The notes under the pieces: generated by a model | Told to the model about the DNA's origin: nothing | What the model saw: the letters and a program-made list of their open reading frames with translations, nothing else | The model's database searches: none | Translations under genes and position numbers: made by a program | Part shown: positions 46,201-58,654 of the stretch, piece by piece | Layout of the letters: every line of letters starts with the position of its first letter | Position numbering within the stretch: the stretch's first letter is position 1 | NCBI GenBank assembly: GCA_001643675.2 | Contig: LSRY02000006.1 | Coordinates: forward strand, 1,304,501 to 1,368,500 | Direction of reading: 5' to 3' | Length of the DNA stretch: 64,000 nucleotides | DNA from: Monocercomonoides exilis | Taxonomy: Eukaryota > Preaxostyla > Oxymonadida > Polymastigidae

Positions 46201-49200
46201 TATCTTCATTCGTGCGGTGCTGACTTCTTCATATCTACTGGTGTTCAAGACTATTACAACAGCGATTTCTTAACTACTGACAATCAATATGAAGATGCTG
46301 GAGGCAATGCTCAGATGGCAAGCAGAGGCCGTTCATCCTCTTCTTCGTCTTCTGATGAAAAAGCGCTTTTCTCTTCTCGCTCATATTCTCCTCAGCAAGC
46401 AAACAATGGCAATGGATTTGATCGTTCCGATGAGGAGCAGGAAAAAGAAAGAGGAGTGGTTTCGTCACCAAAGCGGAACGGAGAGATTTCGCTATCGCCA
46501 ACGTCATCACAACAGACTGGCAATACAGGAGCATCTACAACTGATTCTTCGTTGAAGCCTTCTTCGACAACAATCAATGTGCACACTACTGACTATCCAT
46601 CTTATGCTGCCAAGGCTTTAATGCGCATTCTGCGAACGATGATGCTTCTTCAACACTCCAATGCAGAAGCTGTCTTGCACATCGTTGCAAATTCTCCTCA
46701 GCTTAGACAGTACCACAATTCGCTGACGCTCCCTCTCCCATTCACTGGATTTACCATTCTTCCGCCTTTCATCCCAACACCTGGCCAGCAAGCGTGGCTG
46801 GATCTTGTGGACATAACATGCTCGCAACTTGTGAGTAATTCTGTATATGCATTAGGCGTCCCGGATCTTCCTTTTGATCAAATGTCATCTGAATCTTCAT
46901 ATGGAATGCATGCAAGTTCTTCAGACACAACGTCCCTAACCATTCTCCGCCATAATAAACGCCATTCAGCCGATTCCTCCTCATTCTTTTCGAACATCAA
47001 CCCATTTGTGACGCAATCTTCCTTCTCTCCAGTCATCTGGGCTGTGCTTTCATCACAGCTGAATCTTTTACCCAGACTGTATTCGTCAGACGTGTTCCAT
47101 CCTTTTACTGTCAACAATCGCAAGGACGGATGGGATCTGAATGGACCGCTGTGTCCGTCGCTGCCAATTGTCGCAGGGTTGCTGGAGCTGACTGATGCGC
47201 TTTCGCAGCTGAGATGGCCTTATTGGAGAGAAGGCAAAAAGAAAAGGGAGAGACGCTTTGATGCAGACGAAGAGAAGAAGAAAAGGCAACTCTACCGAGA
47301 CAGAGTCAAACGTGACAGATGGACGCTCTTTGCACTAGCAACAGAAGATCAACAGAGGGAGTATTTTGAAAGAGAAAACGATCCGTTTTTCCTTCGGAAT
47401 CCTCCTTCTTCATCAGCTGTTTTGGGAAGTTCAACCAAAAAGGTAACCTTCTCAAAGAATGATCCGCTTCCTTCAACATTGTCTACGCTAACATCACAAG
47501 AGTCATTCATGCTTGCTCAACAAACACCACATGCTCTGAGCACAGATCATCTTCTTGGTATATCTCACTTTATAAAAGAGTGCATAATGCAACTTGTACA
47601 CTATATTCCTTCTCAACCTCCGCCGTCCACGTATAAGCAGGACAATGAAATTATGTTGGGATACAAGCCCGTTGGAGGGAGTGTGGAAGACTCAGACGCT
47701 GCGGATAGAACACAGGAAGATGAAGAAGAAGATTACGATAGCGAAAGCACCGATTCCTCGTTAGAGTCAGAATTATCTTTGCGCCCATTGTCTCCTGCAG
47801 AGGGAATGGAACAAGCAGACAAAGAATTTTCAGCACCTCATCCATCTCCGACTCCTTCACCTGAGATGAGATCTTCGTCTCCTACACCTTCGTCTGCATC
47901 TGCTTTGGCATCGAAACTCAGAAGAGAAGAAAGAGCAAAAATTATCAAAATGAGAAAGGAAGAAGAAAGAGAAAGGAAGGAGCTCGAATTTGGGGTTGCT
48001 CAAACAGAAGAGATGGACGATGAAAGATACGAGCAAGAAGGCAAGCATTCGGTCTCAAAATTGCCATTACAGCCTGATGCAGTTGAGGGGAATGAAACAT
48101 TCAACAATTCGAGTGCTGAAAGAGAAGATCAGCCTGAAACGGAAAAAATGCAAAAGTCAAAGCATAACAAAGAAACAGGCAAACAGCGCTCGAAGAGAAG
48201 AAGCTCATTACATAAATCTGGTAAGGAACATGCACAAAGGTCTCATCGGCAGACAAGGAGAAGGATAAGTGCAAGTAAAGAGATAGCTGAAGTTGACAAT
48301 TCTGGTGAAGATGCCAATGAAAGTTATGAAGATAGCGATGAAGATAGCGATGTCATCATTGAAAGAGATAGAACCGTTTCTGCCGAACGAGATGGAGAAG
48401 AAGAAGAAGAAGATAATGATGAGAAAGAGACGCAGCACCTTCATCGCGATCGGGTGAGCGACAGCCGCGAAAGAGATCCAATTCTTGCTAATATCAAAGT
48501 TGGGAACGAAGAAGAAAAGAAGGAAAAGAAGAAGAGCAAAAAGAAACAAGAAAAGAAGAAAAACGAGAAGCATCGCCACAAACGTAAGCGTCACCGCTCG
48601 AAAAAAGGGTCAGTACACAAATCGTCATCTTTTTCAAAAGAAAAACAGTCAGATAAAACAAAAGACGAAAGTGAAAAAGAGAAGCAGAAGAAAGCTGTTC
48701 GAGAATTTGTTGAAAAAAATCTTCCAAGAAAATTAGCGTTCCATCCACATCTAATTCTGGAGTTGGCATTGCACTGCTTTTCGCCACTCATTTTCCCATC
48801 ACCTTATTGCACTTTCGCTCGTTCCATTTCGTCATCACGGATATCTTCTTCAACTGAAAAGCACCCGCATTCAAAGAAAGAAAAAGAAAACTCCACAGAG
48901 CGTGTCGAAGATGCGAATTCTGTTCTTTCACAACCAATTGGCCTGCCTCAATTCCCTCCTCCGCCTCCCTCCGATATCGTTGAGCAGCTCCGGGCTGAAA
49001 GTGAAGGTTCGTTTGCAGAACAACAACTGTCTTCAACGGAGCCTCTTTCTCTGTCAGCTTCGTATTCAGAAAACACTTCGACTGAGAGATCGTCAATGCC
49101 ATCGTCTTCACTGAATTCGATGTCTATGACTTCAGAACTCCAGTATCGCACAGAAAAGCAATTTATGGAACATTTTGGCTTCACGTCCGAAGATTACCGC

Positions 49201-52200
49201 CTTCCTGTTTGCAACCCGTCTTTCCCGTTTACAACTGAGGCAGACGGTGGTGGGTGCATCAAGCAGATAATGAAAGATTGCACAGAATGCGTCTCAGCTA
49301 TCTTTGACAAGACGCAAGCTCGAGAGCTTTCGGAGCTGCTTTGGCGAAATGACATGCAAGATCACGAAAAGGACGTGTATGAGGCAAACAACTACACTTT
49401 GAACTTGCCATTGGAACTGATCGTGAGAGAGAAAGAAAAGCATCGCAAACTGAAGAACTCCCAATTAAGTTGGGCATCACAGCTGCTCAATGCGCAAAAG
49501 CGCGCTGCAGAAGAGATGCGTCCTCGATACGAAAAAGTCCAGGCAGCCAAACTGCCAGCGTGGAAGAAGCCACCACCAGCTTCAGCATCATCCGCCATGT
49601 TTTCGACACTGTTGTTCTTTTACGGCGATCTTCTTGAATGGCATGCATTTCAATCGATGGAGTATCAGTTGGTGCAATCAACACAGTACAACGTTTCGAC
49701 TATCCGATCCACAAATCCATTCCCATTCCATCTTTATGTTACAGACTTCTTTGCTAATGTTCCCTGGCATCGCTGGGACCGATTTCCACCGATGCTTGTT
49801 GCACCACTGCTGAACATGGCGATCAAAGAATGGGCAGTCCTTGGAGAATCATTCAGAAAAAGGAATCTCGCATTGCTCGCAACTCCAATATCTTCTCCAA
49901 ATTCTATCATCTCACCTTCATCGTTTTCAGCAACGCCATTTTCTCGAGCGTCTTCATCTTCGTTTCCACCCATTGTACCTCCGACGCAGCCTCCATCGCA
50001 AGTTGTTTACTCTTCCGTTCCTCAAACAGCTTCGTCTCTTCATTGCTTAATACCTCGAATTGCACTCCAAATTAACTGGGTGAATGCAGTGATGGGCATT
50101 GACGGTATTGAGAAGAACAAGCAGTTGATGCAACGCAGAAGGAAGCAAAATGAAGTCCTCTTTGAAACCCCAATAACGATGAAGATGAAGTTACCACCTC
50201 CAGCCATTCCTCAGGTTGAAATGGCTGAAAAAGCTTTGCAAAGGCAAAACGAAATGCTGAATCGAGATTCAAACTCAGATGAAGATGATAGTCAAGGACT
50301 TAACAACAACGATCAAAAAGTGCCTGCATTTGCATCTGCTTCATCTTCTTCTACACAACTTCCACATGCATACTCAATTGGATCACAGGCGTCGCATAAT
50401 CGTTCATCTACAACAACATCTTCGATTGTAAAGTCCATAAAATATTATCCAAACTCATCTTCAATGCCAGTTCTACCGTTGTCACACCAGCAATCTGCGT
50501 CTGTTAGCGCTTCTCCTCCGACTCCTTCGTCAACAATGACTGTACAAAGCAACATATTCCAAAGAGGCTTCAACCAAGACTATGCTGCTCCTCTGTCTAT
50601 TGATGATATGGAAAATATGGCTTCTATTCAAACGATGGATGAACCATCGTCCTCTGTACTGGTTTCTCCGTCATCTTCAAATAGAATTCCTTCTTCTCGC
50701 GCTGCCGATGAAAACTCAGTGTTTTTCCAGGAGGAGTATGATGAAAAGGCCATTTGTTCTGTTTCTAGTAAAAATGGTCGAGGTTCCTCGCTTTTTGCAG
50801 ACGATCCTCCAGTATCACCCAGGAAGCTGCTCACTCAGCTTGTGTTTTATGACGACAAAGAGAAAGATGAATCAAATACTTCCATTTTTGCAGGCTATCC
50901 AGAAGCTCAGCAGCAGTATGCAATGTCTCTTTCATCACTGATCTCGTTGCTGTTTTTGTCTGCCGTGGAAACATGCACATATCCTCTGAACAAAAAGAAA
51001 TTCTGGGTTAAATGTGCTTCGTGGATGATGTATGCCAAGTTCCGCAACAACGTTTGCAAGCTGGCATGGCTCCCGTTTTCAGTGCTATCTGTTCCTCAGC
51101 TGAAGGCTGGGTTTGACTGGATCCTCTCTCTTTTCCATCCGCCTGTGCATCTCAGCTCCCAGTCGCCAGCTGTTGAAGCACTCCGCTTTTCGTTTTCAAG
51201 CTCTGACGAAGTGGATGAGCTGATAGATTTCGCTGAGCGTTTTGCCTTTTTGATCTGTTTGGAACCAGAAGGGACAGACCAGTTTTGGAGGTTTATCAAA
51301 AAGAAGAAGTTTCCAACAATCGACTTCACGATGACAGATGAAGAGGAAGAAGCATGGAAAATCACAGAAGAAGGAGGAGAAGCTGTTGAGCAGCAGGACT
51401 TTATTTCAGATATGCAGGATCCTCCAAAGCAAGATGGTGGGGATGTGACAATTGAAGGAAACACAGTTTACAATGACAGTGATAGTGAAGAAGAATATGA
51501 CGACACAGCTAAGCTATCTGGGACAAAATCATCATCCAGAACATCCTCGCGAAAATACTCTTCTTCGAACTCGCAATCATTTGCTTCTGCAAATTCACCA
51601 CTTTTATCGTCAGTGTCTTCGAATTCAAAAGCGGGAACATCCACTCGCACATCACCAAAGTCAACAACACTTGCATCTTCTTTGAGAACAACTTCATCTT
51701 CCATAAAATCAAATGCTGTTACTTCAAATCCATCTGTTTTAACAGAGATGCAAAACAGTTTATATGTGCAGTATCTGACAGCGGACATGTGCCGACTGCA
51801 GTTGTACTTCTATTTTGTTTGTTCTCTTTTATCAACACGGTTCATCCGAAAGAATCCTGTTGACGATACAGATTATGGGCTTAACTATTATGTTTCTCCA
51901 AGCACGCCAGCTGTTGGTACACATCTCAGGCGTTTATTCTTTATCCTCCATCTGGTGCAGATAGGCAGCCCCACACCATCGTTATCGCTTCTTGGCGACA
52001 GACAAGGCTCATCCGAAAAGTCATCAGAACTTAGCAGTCATGTTTCTGATTTGAGTATATGTAGCAGCTCAGACTCAGAGAACTTCGAGATCCAGATTGC
52101 TTTGCAGCTTGTTCTTCCGCAGCAGATTCTGCGCTCGCCCGAACAAAACACTCCAACTGCTGTTACGCGCAGGCATGGAATCCATGCAGTTCTTGTGATG

Positions 52201-54490
52201 CGGAATATGTTCCAGATTTTTATCACTTCCATGCTGTATTTCATTGATAGGCACACCTACCGCGAGGCATACAAGGCAGCCATCGAAGCGTACAAGAAAG
52301 CTGAGAATGCAGCTAAACAGCTGCCATCGAGTTCGTCCTCTCTCTCAACAAATGCTATCTCTGTAAAGCAATTGGCTGATGGTTCATCATCAAACATGCT
52401 CCAGTTTTCCTTGCCAACTGTTCATTTGTACTCTTCAAGCCTATCAACACCTCCTTCGTTTCATAGAATCCATATTTTGTACTTTTTAAGTCTTCTTTCG
52501 CGTTTGTTCTATGTGTTTGAAAAGCGCAGCCTCTATTTTTCAGTGATGCAATCTTCAATTGTATCCATTCTTTCTTTGATTCACATTTCTTATCATACAA
52601 AAACTCAAGTACATAAAATCCTTGAAGCTCCCACTCCTCCTCCAGAGAGTTTAACTCCTGCATCTTCTCCGTTTTCTGCCGCGTCAACATCATCCTCATT
52701 CGTTGCTTCAGCGCCAACAACACTTGTGCCTTCTCTCTTTCTGCTCGAATTTATCCTGTCCATTGCCCTTCGTGCAAAGCCTCCTCCTCTTCCTCCTGAT
52801 ATGGGTGCACTTCCAAAGAACACCACAAGCAATGTTTCTCAAGCATTGGAATTTGAAGATAACATGGGGGTTCTGCCAAAGAAGGCTTTTATCGAATTTG
52901 ATGATGATGAAGAAAATGAAGAAGAAGAAGATGATGATGATGATGTCTCAACAACATCCGATCGATCGAATCAGAAGGATGAAGAGAAAAAGAGCAGTAC
53001 GGAAGAAGATGGAGCTTCTTTGGATGAAAAAGAAACTGAAGAGGAGAAAGAAGTATCCGATGAACTGCAAAAAGTGATAACTGCTTATGCGGAGTATATT
53101 GTCCCTTTGTCTTATCCTGAAATCCCTTTGTTGTCCTTCAAAGAGCTTATTGATGCAGCCACTCCGTTCATTCGAGCATTGTTTCTTTTTTCTGCACCAG
53201 CATCGCAGTTTGTGCGCACAGATCATCATCCTTCGTCTGCCTCTGCTTCGTCTTCAACGCTGTTTCAATCATTTGATTTTCCTGCAAGAAGCAGAGATTC
53301 TTCGGGAACTGGTGTGCTTTCAAACGATGAAGTTGAACGAAATGGCTCTCTGCTTCCTTGCTTCATAACTTCTTGTGCACAGCACTCATATTTTCTGTCT
53401 CTTTCTTTGGTTATTCGTGCAATTCTTCCGCTTATCGTTGATCCAATACTCCTGTCTTCTTCTCTAACATTTCCTCTTCCATTCTCGCGCTCTGCTTCGT
53501 CGGAACGAAGTGGAGAGCAGCTTGTGCTTCTGTCCCCCAAGCAGACATTGACTGATGCATTCGACATGTTCCAAACAATGGATTGCTCCTGCTACACGGA
53601 TATCCGCAAGCCAAGTCTTTTCCGTTCGCATCAGCCACTCGTCTCGTCAGGCAGCGCAGCGTCAATGGCACAGATTCCATCTGCCTCTTCGGCATCCAAC
53701 ATTTTGTCTCCATTTCGTGGCGTTAGCTCGTTTACAACGAATATCGGAGCACTTCCTTCGTCTTCGTCTGCGGCCATCCTTTCATCGTTGATATCGACTC
53801 TTACTTCGTGCTCCTGTTTTGAGATTCTGCGCACCGATGCATCGAGAGAAGTTGAAGCTGCGCCGCTTTTGTTGGATGTGTGTGTACTGATGATAGCATC
53901 AGAGCGAAACGTAAAGAACCTCCAAACGTTATCGTCTTTATTTGATTGGCTCTATTCGTTTGTGGAATCTCGATATTTTTGGCAAAAGAAAGTACCAATT
54001 TCAGATAATGTTCGGACTTTTGTTTCAGTAATATTGGCATTTGTGAGTTATCATTGGAAAGAGAGTCTGCATTTGTCGTCTCCAGCAGCAAAACAATATG
54101 CAAAGGTTTGCCTTTTGTTATTTTTGCCTTTAAAAAATCAAACAACTTCATGTATTTATTCAAATTTTTATTCAATTTAGATATTTCATTCACTTGTTGA
54201 TCGATTGAAAAAACAGAAAAAAACAGGAAAAAATAATCGTTCATTAGACATTCTAACTTCTATTAAACAATGCATAAAGAGGTATTTCATATTAAATATG
54301 TTAAATTTTTCTTTATTAATTCTTTTTATTTATCTTTATGATTTTCATTTATCAATTTGAAATAAATTATTCTTCGTTATTTCAATATCAATTTCACAGT
54401 TCTCCAAAATCAATGATAGCTTTTAATATATCAGCAATTGGTGAAGCATTGTTTCCTGAGCACGCAAATTTATTTAGAATGCTTTTGTAA
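31276..54490 (+). CDS. Giant EPG5-like autophagy tether protein
   Basis: The preferred model is four exons: 31276-31286, 31347-54105, 54181-54281 and 54400-54490, giving about 7653 aa. The start MSYN splices through a 60-nt GTTTGT...TAG intron into LHSQFSCDTLQEL; a single-exon start at 31315 is the alternative. The frame is otherwise continuous for 22.8 kb. Conserved-looking helical blocks alternate with long Ser/Pro-rich linkers. Several blocks occur in the same order as in animal EPG5 (about 2580 aa) as I recall it: an N-terminal LW...Cys...SYL block (31555-31880), NWVLYIFLKV (about 39296), an NEETIIQATIP block (44757), the segment ELIRALIRTP...FLIPHEL...EWRSLVDVAF (45340-45465), PWHRWDRFPPML (49762) followed by INWVNAV (50071), LAWLPFSVLS...FHPP (51061-51148) and the C-terminal ALFPEH-x3-FRML (54445-54487). 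EPG5 is a RAB7 effector that tethers autophagosomes to lysosomes. A Lys/Glu-rich charged region lies at 47690-48720. Confidence 0.62.
44346..44420 (+). repeat. Ser-coding trinucleotide tract in giant gene
   Basis: An in-frame TCN tract encodes about 24 residues, almost all serine, in a linker of the EPG5-like protein. A similar shorter tract lies at about 45598-45652. Confidence 0.85.
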
Positions 54491-54723
54491 TTATTTATAA
54501 TTAATATACATCTTTTGTTTTGTGATATTATTTGTAAAATAGAATTTCTTTTTTTCTAAAAAAGTTTCTTATTTTTGTAGTTTGAGATTTCTCAGTATTT
54601 CAGTGATTTTTTATATCATATGCATAACTTATTTTTTATATTTCAGTTTATTAGTGCATGCTATTTTAGTTTTTGTATTTTTTACAATACAGATCACTGA
54701 TTTGCCATACTTAAATATGTTAA
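54491..54723. other. Short spacer before hexosaminidase gene
   Basis: The spacer between the giant gene's stop and the hexosaminidase start is T-rich. An upstream leader exon of the hexosaminidase cannot be excluded, as ATG codons at 54618 and 54718 occur in other frames. Confidence 0.4.
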
Positions 54724-56692
54724 ATGTTCATTTGGTGTATTGCGAACGTACTGTATGTAATGTGTAATATCAGATGTTGGGAAGAATGTAATATCATTCC
54801 ACGACCCGTTTCAGCAAAAATACTACCGGGAATTTTTAGTTTTCATGAGAAAGTCAAAATTTTTATTCCGAAAAACGATTCGCTTATAAGTTCGATAGCA
54901 ACAACATTAAACACAATTTTTGTGGATCATACGGGAATAAGTTTTCGCATTTTAGAATATGAAGATAACTCTACTGTTTCTGAAGAGTTTTGCATTGTTT
55001 TCAAATATAATTTGTCCATTTTTTACAAAGAAGGATATAGACTCAACATAACATCAAAAAGAATAATAATTGAAGGCTCTCATCCAAATGGGATGTATCA
55101 CGCTGTAACGTCATTGCGTCAAATGTTTCCTCCTTTTATGAGTGAAATTGAATTAGAATTTTGTTCAAAGCAAGTTGTTTCTGTTAAATGTGCAGAAATT
55201 GAGGATTACCCAAGATACCCTTACAGAGGTTTAATGTTAGATGTTTCACGTCATTTTTTAACAATTGAAGATGTCAAAAGATTTATCGATCTTTTGGCTT
55301 TTCATAAAATGAATATTCTCCATTTCCATTTGACGGATGATCAGGGATGGAGGATCTTCATAAAGAAATATCCAAAATTAACAGAAATAGGAGCATGGAG
55401 AGTGTCTCAGAATTTAAATTCATTGAATTTAAACGGTGATAATGAACTTGAACAGGGATTTATTTCTGGTAATGAAAATGGATGTTACATAACAGAAAAC
55501 GTAAACTCAACTGAGCATACGGAACAAAATGCGGCAAATGATATGTACGGTGGATTTTACACAACTGAGGATATTAAAGAAATTGTTGATTACGCAGAAA
55601 AGTGCTTTATTCAGATTATTCCAGAGATTGAAATTCCGGGTCATGCTGTCGCAGCTGTGGCGTCGTATCCTTGGCTGTCTTGCGAAGAAAAGAGCGTACG
55701 TGTGCAAACAGACTGGGGTATTTTTACGCCTGTTTTTTGTTCCAAAGAGGAAGTGATGGTATTTCTTGAAGATGTTGTCAAAGAAGTGATGGAATTATTT
55801 CCTTCTCCATTGATTCACATAGGCGGTGATGAATGCCCAACTACAGACTGGGAGAAATGCAAAAAATGTAAAGCTCGTATGGAAGAAGAAAATCTGACTA
55901 ATGTTTCTCATTTGCAAGGAGTGTTCGTTAGGCGAATGCAAAAAGTTGCATCAGAAAAGAATCGAAAGGTTATTGGATGGGAAGAGATATCGGAAGCTGG
56001 GGTAAATGTAACAGACATTGTTTTAATGATGTGGAGGTCAACTTTGTCTATCGAAAATGTTGTGAACAAAGGGGTAGATGTTATTTTAGCACCAGTTTCA
56101 CCATGCTATTTTGACTATCAAGAAGGAAGCTCAGATAACAGTGAAAATGATCAGAATGAAAAAATACAAAATGAAAAAATTTCGCTGAATTTTTCGGGGC
56201 AAGAAGAAGCTTCTGTTCGTTTTAACAGTGCAATGGGAAAGGCAAAAAGAAGAAGGCACAACGGACCGTCATTGGCATCTGTTTATCGATTTGATCCGTT
56301 GTCCTATGTGAGAATGAATCACACTCAAAATTTTGAAGGACAAAATCGTTCTGGTTTGAAAATTTTTAAATAATATCTTCATTTTTGTTTTGTTTTTAAA
56401 ATTTTTCTAATTTTTTTCTCCAATTTTGAATGGTTTAGAAAATGATTATAACGAAGTTAAAAAACATGTTTTAGGAGGCCAAGCAAATTTGTGGTCGGAG
56501 CATTTGCTTCATCAAAGTGATTGCGAATGGAACACTTTTCCTCGTCTTGCAGCAATGTGCGAAGCATTGTGGACGCCTTCTGAAAAGAAAGATTATCATT
56601 CATTTCGTGGTAGATTGTCTAATTCACTTGTGCTTCATTATAAATCTATGAAAGTGAATTACAACCCAATCAGCGTGCTTAACGCAACTTAA
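54724..56692 (+). CDS. GH20 beta-N-acetylhexosaminidase
   Basis: Two exons are inferred: 54724-56353 and 56439-56692, giving 627 aa with an 85-nt GTTTGA...TTAG intron. A moderately hydrophobic N terminus (MFIWCIANVLYVMCNIRC) could be a signal peptide. The GH20b-type N domain is followed by the catalytic barrel: YPYRGLMLDVSRHF, HKMNILHFHLTDDQGWRI, IIPEIEIPGHAVAA, and HIGGDE with the catalytic Asp369-Glu370 pair. VIGWEEI, a YFDYQ segment and HVLGGQANLWSEH (exon 2) then follow. The enzyme removes terminal GlcNAc/GalNAc from glycoconjugates, probably in the lysosome or outside the cell. Two insertions are unusual: about 40 residues after GAWR (55390-55540) and about 50 residues between the YFDYQ and DPLSY strands (56120-56280, containing basic KRRRH). 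The exact start is uncertain. Confidence 0.9.
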
Positions 56693-57184
56693 TCTACGAA
56701 GATTTTCTTGATAAAGATAGTTATGAATGTGGTGCTTTTAAATGATACAATGAACTTTGTTGACAAATTATTTGTTTACAGTTTATATAAACGTATACAA
56801 AATTAAATGTGCAACAAATGACATTGAAATGATCAAGAAGGAAATCTTTCATTATTTTAACGTTTACAATTTCTTCTACGATGTTGCATCGTGGTTTAAG
56901 TAATTCACAAATATTGTTATCTTTGTTGATTTTGAAAATATTAAAATTCTCATTTTCAGATGTTTTGACAATTTGATTTCATTGAGCACTTCGATTGTTT
57001 TATGAATATTAAAAAGTAATTTATTATTATTGTTATTAATAAAAACAGCACACTTTTCTTTTAAGTGGAATTTTGCAAAAATGGATAAATTATTGGGAAG
57101 AAGATTGAGTCATGTGAAAATTTTTTTGTTTTTTCAAAAGGTACTTCATCTAGGGTCAGAAATTTATCGGTACCCAAAAAATTA
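56693..57184. other. AT-rich spacer, no gene seen
   Basis: This is the 3' flank of the hexosaminidase gene. No exon or RNA gene is supported. A CAGAAATTT...GGTACC word at about 57158-57178 resembles a degenerate copy of the outer end of the neighbouring inverted repeat. Confidence 0.5.
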
Positions 57185-58085
57185 ATCGGGACCTAAAATT
57201 TCTGGCTCTCCGGAGCACTTTTCGAAAAAAATAAATAATAGAAAATTATAAACACATTATTATAAGCTATTCCTGAAAATCTTTTTTCATATTTTTATTT
57301 TAGTGAAAAGATCTGGTATTTTTTGTTTTATTTTTCAGATCAAAGACTTGCTCGTATTTTCACGAGCTTTTTGTTTTGAGATTTTTAAGTGTTATTCTTG
57401 TTATTAAACATAACTTCTTTACAATTTTGGTTATTTTTCATTGTTAAACACTTCGTTTTTTTATTTCTTTTTCCATTTCACTAAATATCGAAAAAATAAA
57501 GAATTCATATATTAAAACAAAATATTTCATTATTTTTCAAGTTTAAATATAAAAACTATTAACACATAAAGGTGTTCAAAAAGAAGAAAATCTAAACTTT
57601 TTTATGATCGTGATTTTATTACAAAAAATCTTGTTTTTGTGTATTTTTGCGTTTTTTGCTTCAAATTTCATTCTTTCATTTCAAAATCTTTGTGATGATC
57701 ATTTCAATCATTTTTTCAACTATTTCTCAACATTAAAAAACAAAGCAACTCAAATATCACTTCAAAATCTTCTATTTGTCGATATTTAGTGAAATGGAAA
57801 AAGAAATAAAAAAACGAAGTGTTTAACAATGAAAAATAACCAAAATTGTAAAGAAGTTATGTTTAATAACAAGAATAACACTTAAAAATCTCAAAACAAA
57901 AAGCTCGTGAAAATACGAGCAAGTCTTTGATCTGAAAAATAAAACAAAAAATACCAGATCTTTTCACTAAAATAAAAATATGAAAAAAGATTTTCAGGAA
58001 TAGCTTATAATAATGTGTTTATAATTTTCTATTATTTATTTTTTTCGAAAAGTGCTCCGGAGAGCCAGAAATTTTAGGTCCCGAT
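57185..58085. repeat. Perfect 307-bp inverted repeat with 287-bp spacer
   Basis: The arms 57185-57491 and 57779-58085 are exact reverse complements without gaps (paired coordinates sum to 115270). The outer end is ATCGGGACCTAAAATTTCTG and the inner end is CTAAATATCG. The central 287 bp is AT-rich and holds only a short T-rich frame that runs into the right arm. It could be a recent foldback transposon, a hairpin-RNA source or an amplification/assembly artefact. No clear target-site duplication is visible. Confidence 0.85.
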
Positions 58086-58194
58086 AAAAAAAAGGGGATA
58101 TGATAAATAACTCACCCTATTTGTATTTTTATTTTTTTGAAAATCACTTATCATATTGACATGCCTATTTCATGCTAACGTGTGTTATTACATA
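58086..58194. other. Short AT-rich spacer between repeats
   Basis: An AT-rich segment lies between the foldback and the MITE. Nothing is recognised in it. Confidence 0.5.
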
Positions 58195-58196
58195 TA

Positions 58197-58652
58197 CAGT
58201 CGAAACCGGATATAATCACATTGAATTTTGCACAACTTTTTGTTTCTTCATTCGATTGAGATTATATTCGATGCTGCCTTTCACAGAAAAAAATATAAAT
58301 AAATGAAATAATTAACGAATTTTGTGTCAAATTTTCAATTTTTGATAATTTTTCATAAAAAACCGCATTTTTAACGTGCGAATTCAAATTTTTTTCATTA
58401 ATACGTATTTCTTAGACTTATTTGAACCTTTTTGTGTAAAATTGAAATTTTTGTAGTTTTTGAATAAAAAACCGGTTTTTTTATAGAAAAATGAACAAAT
58501 TAAAAAAGGAAATATGAATATATATTTTCAGCCTTGCGATTATATGCAATGGAAAATGAATAAATGAATAGACCAAAAATGTCTATGCCTGGAAAAATGC
58601 GATGATAACAGATGTTGAATATATTCGGTGTGATTATATCCAGTTTTGACTG
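58197..58652. mobile_element. CAGTC-ended, TA-flanked MITE (mariner/pogo-like)
   Basis: The left end CAGTCGAAACCGGATATAAT and the right end (reverse complement CAGTCAAAACTGGATATAAT) form terminal inverted repeats of about 28 bp with about 4 mismatches. The element is flanked by TA on both sides (58195-58196 and 58653-58654), as expected for Tc1/mariner/pogo insertion. A second internal motif near the left end (GATTGAGATTATATTCGATG, about 58254-58273) resembles a subterminal repeat. About 456 bp, no transposase frame: non-autonomous. Confidence 0.72.
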
Positions 58653-58654
58653 TA

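Noticed and set aside
54718-54767. Upstream ATG at 54718 and a 21-nt GTATGT...CAG mini-intron in the hexosaminidase leader
   Set aside because: An intron of 21 nt is much shorter than any other here, and the 54724 ATG gives an uninterrupted frame into the conserved domain.
57604-57789. 61-codon frame with a signal-peptide-like start in the palindrome spacer
   Set aside because: T-rich DNA gives hydrophobic codons by chance, and the frame runs 11 bases into the inverted-repeat arm; no other support.
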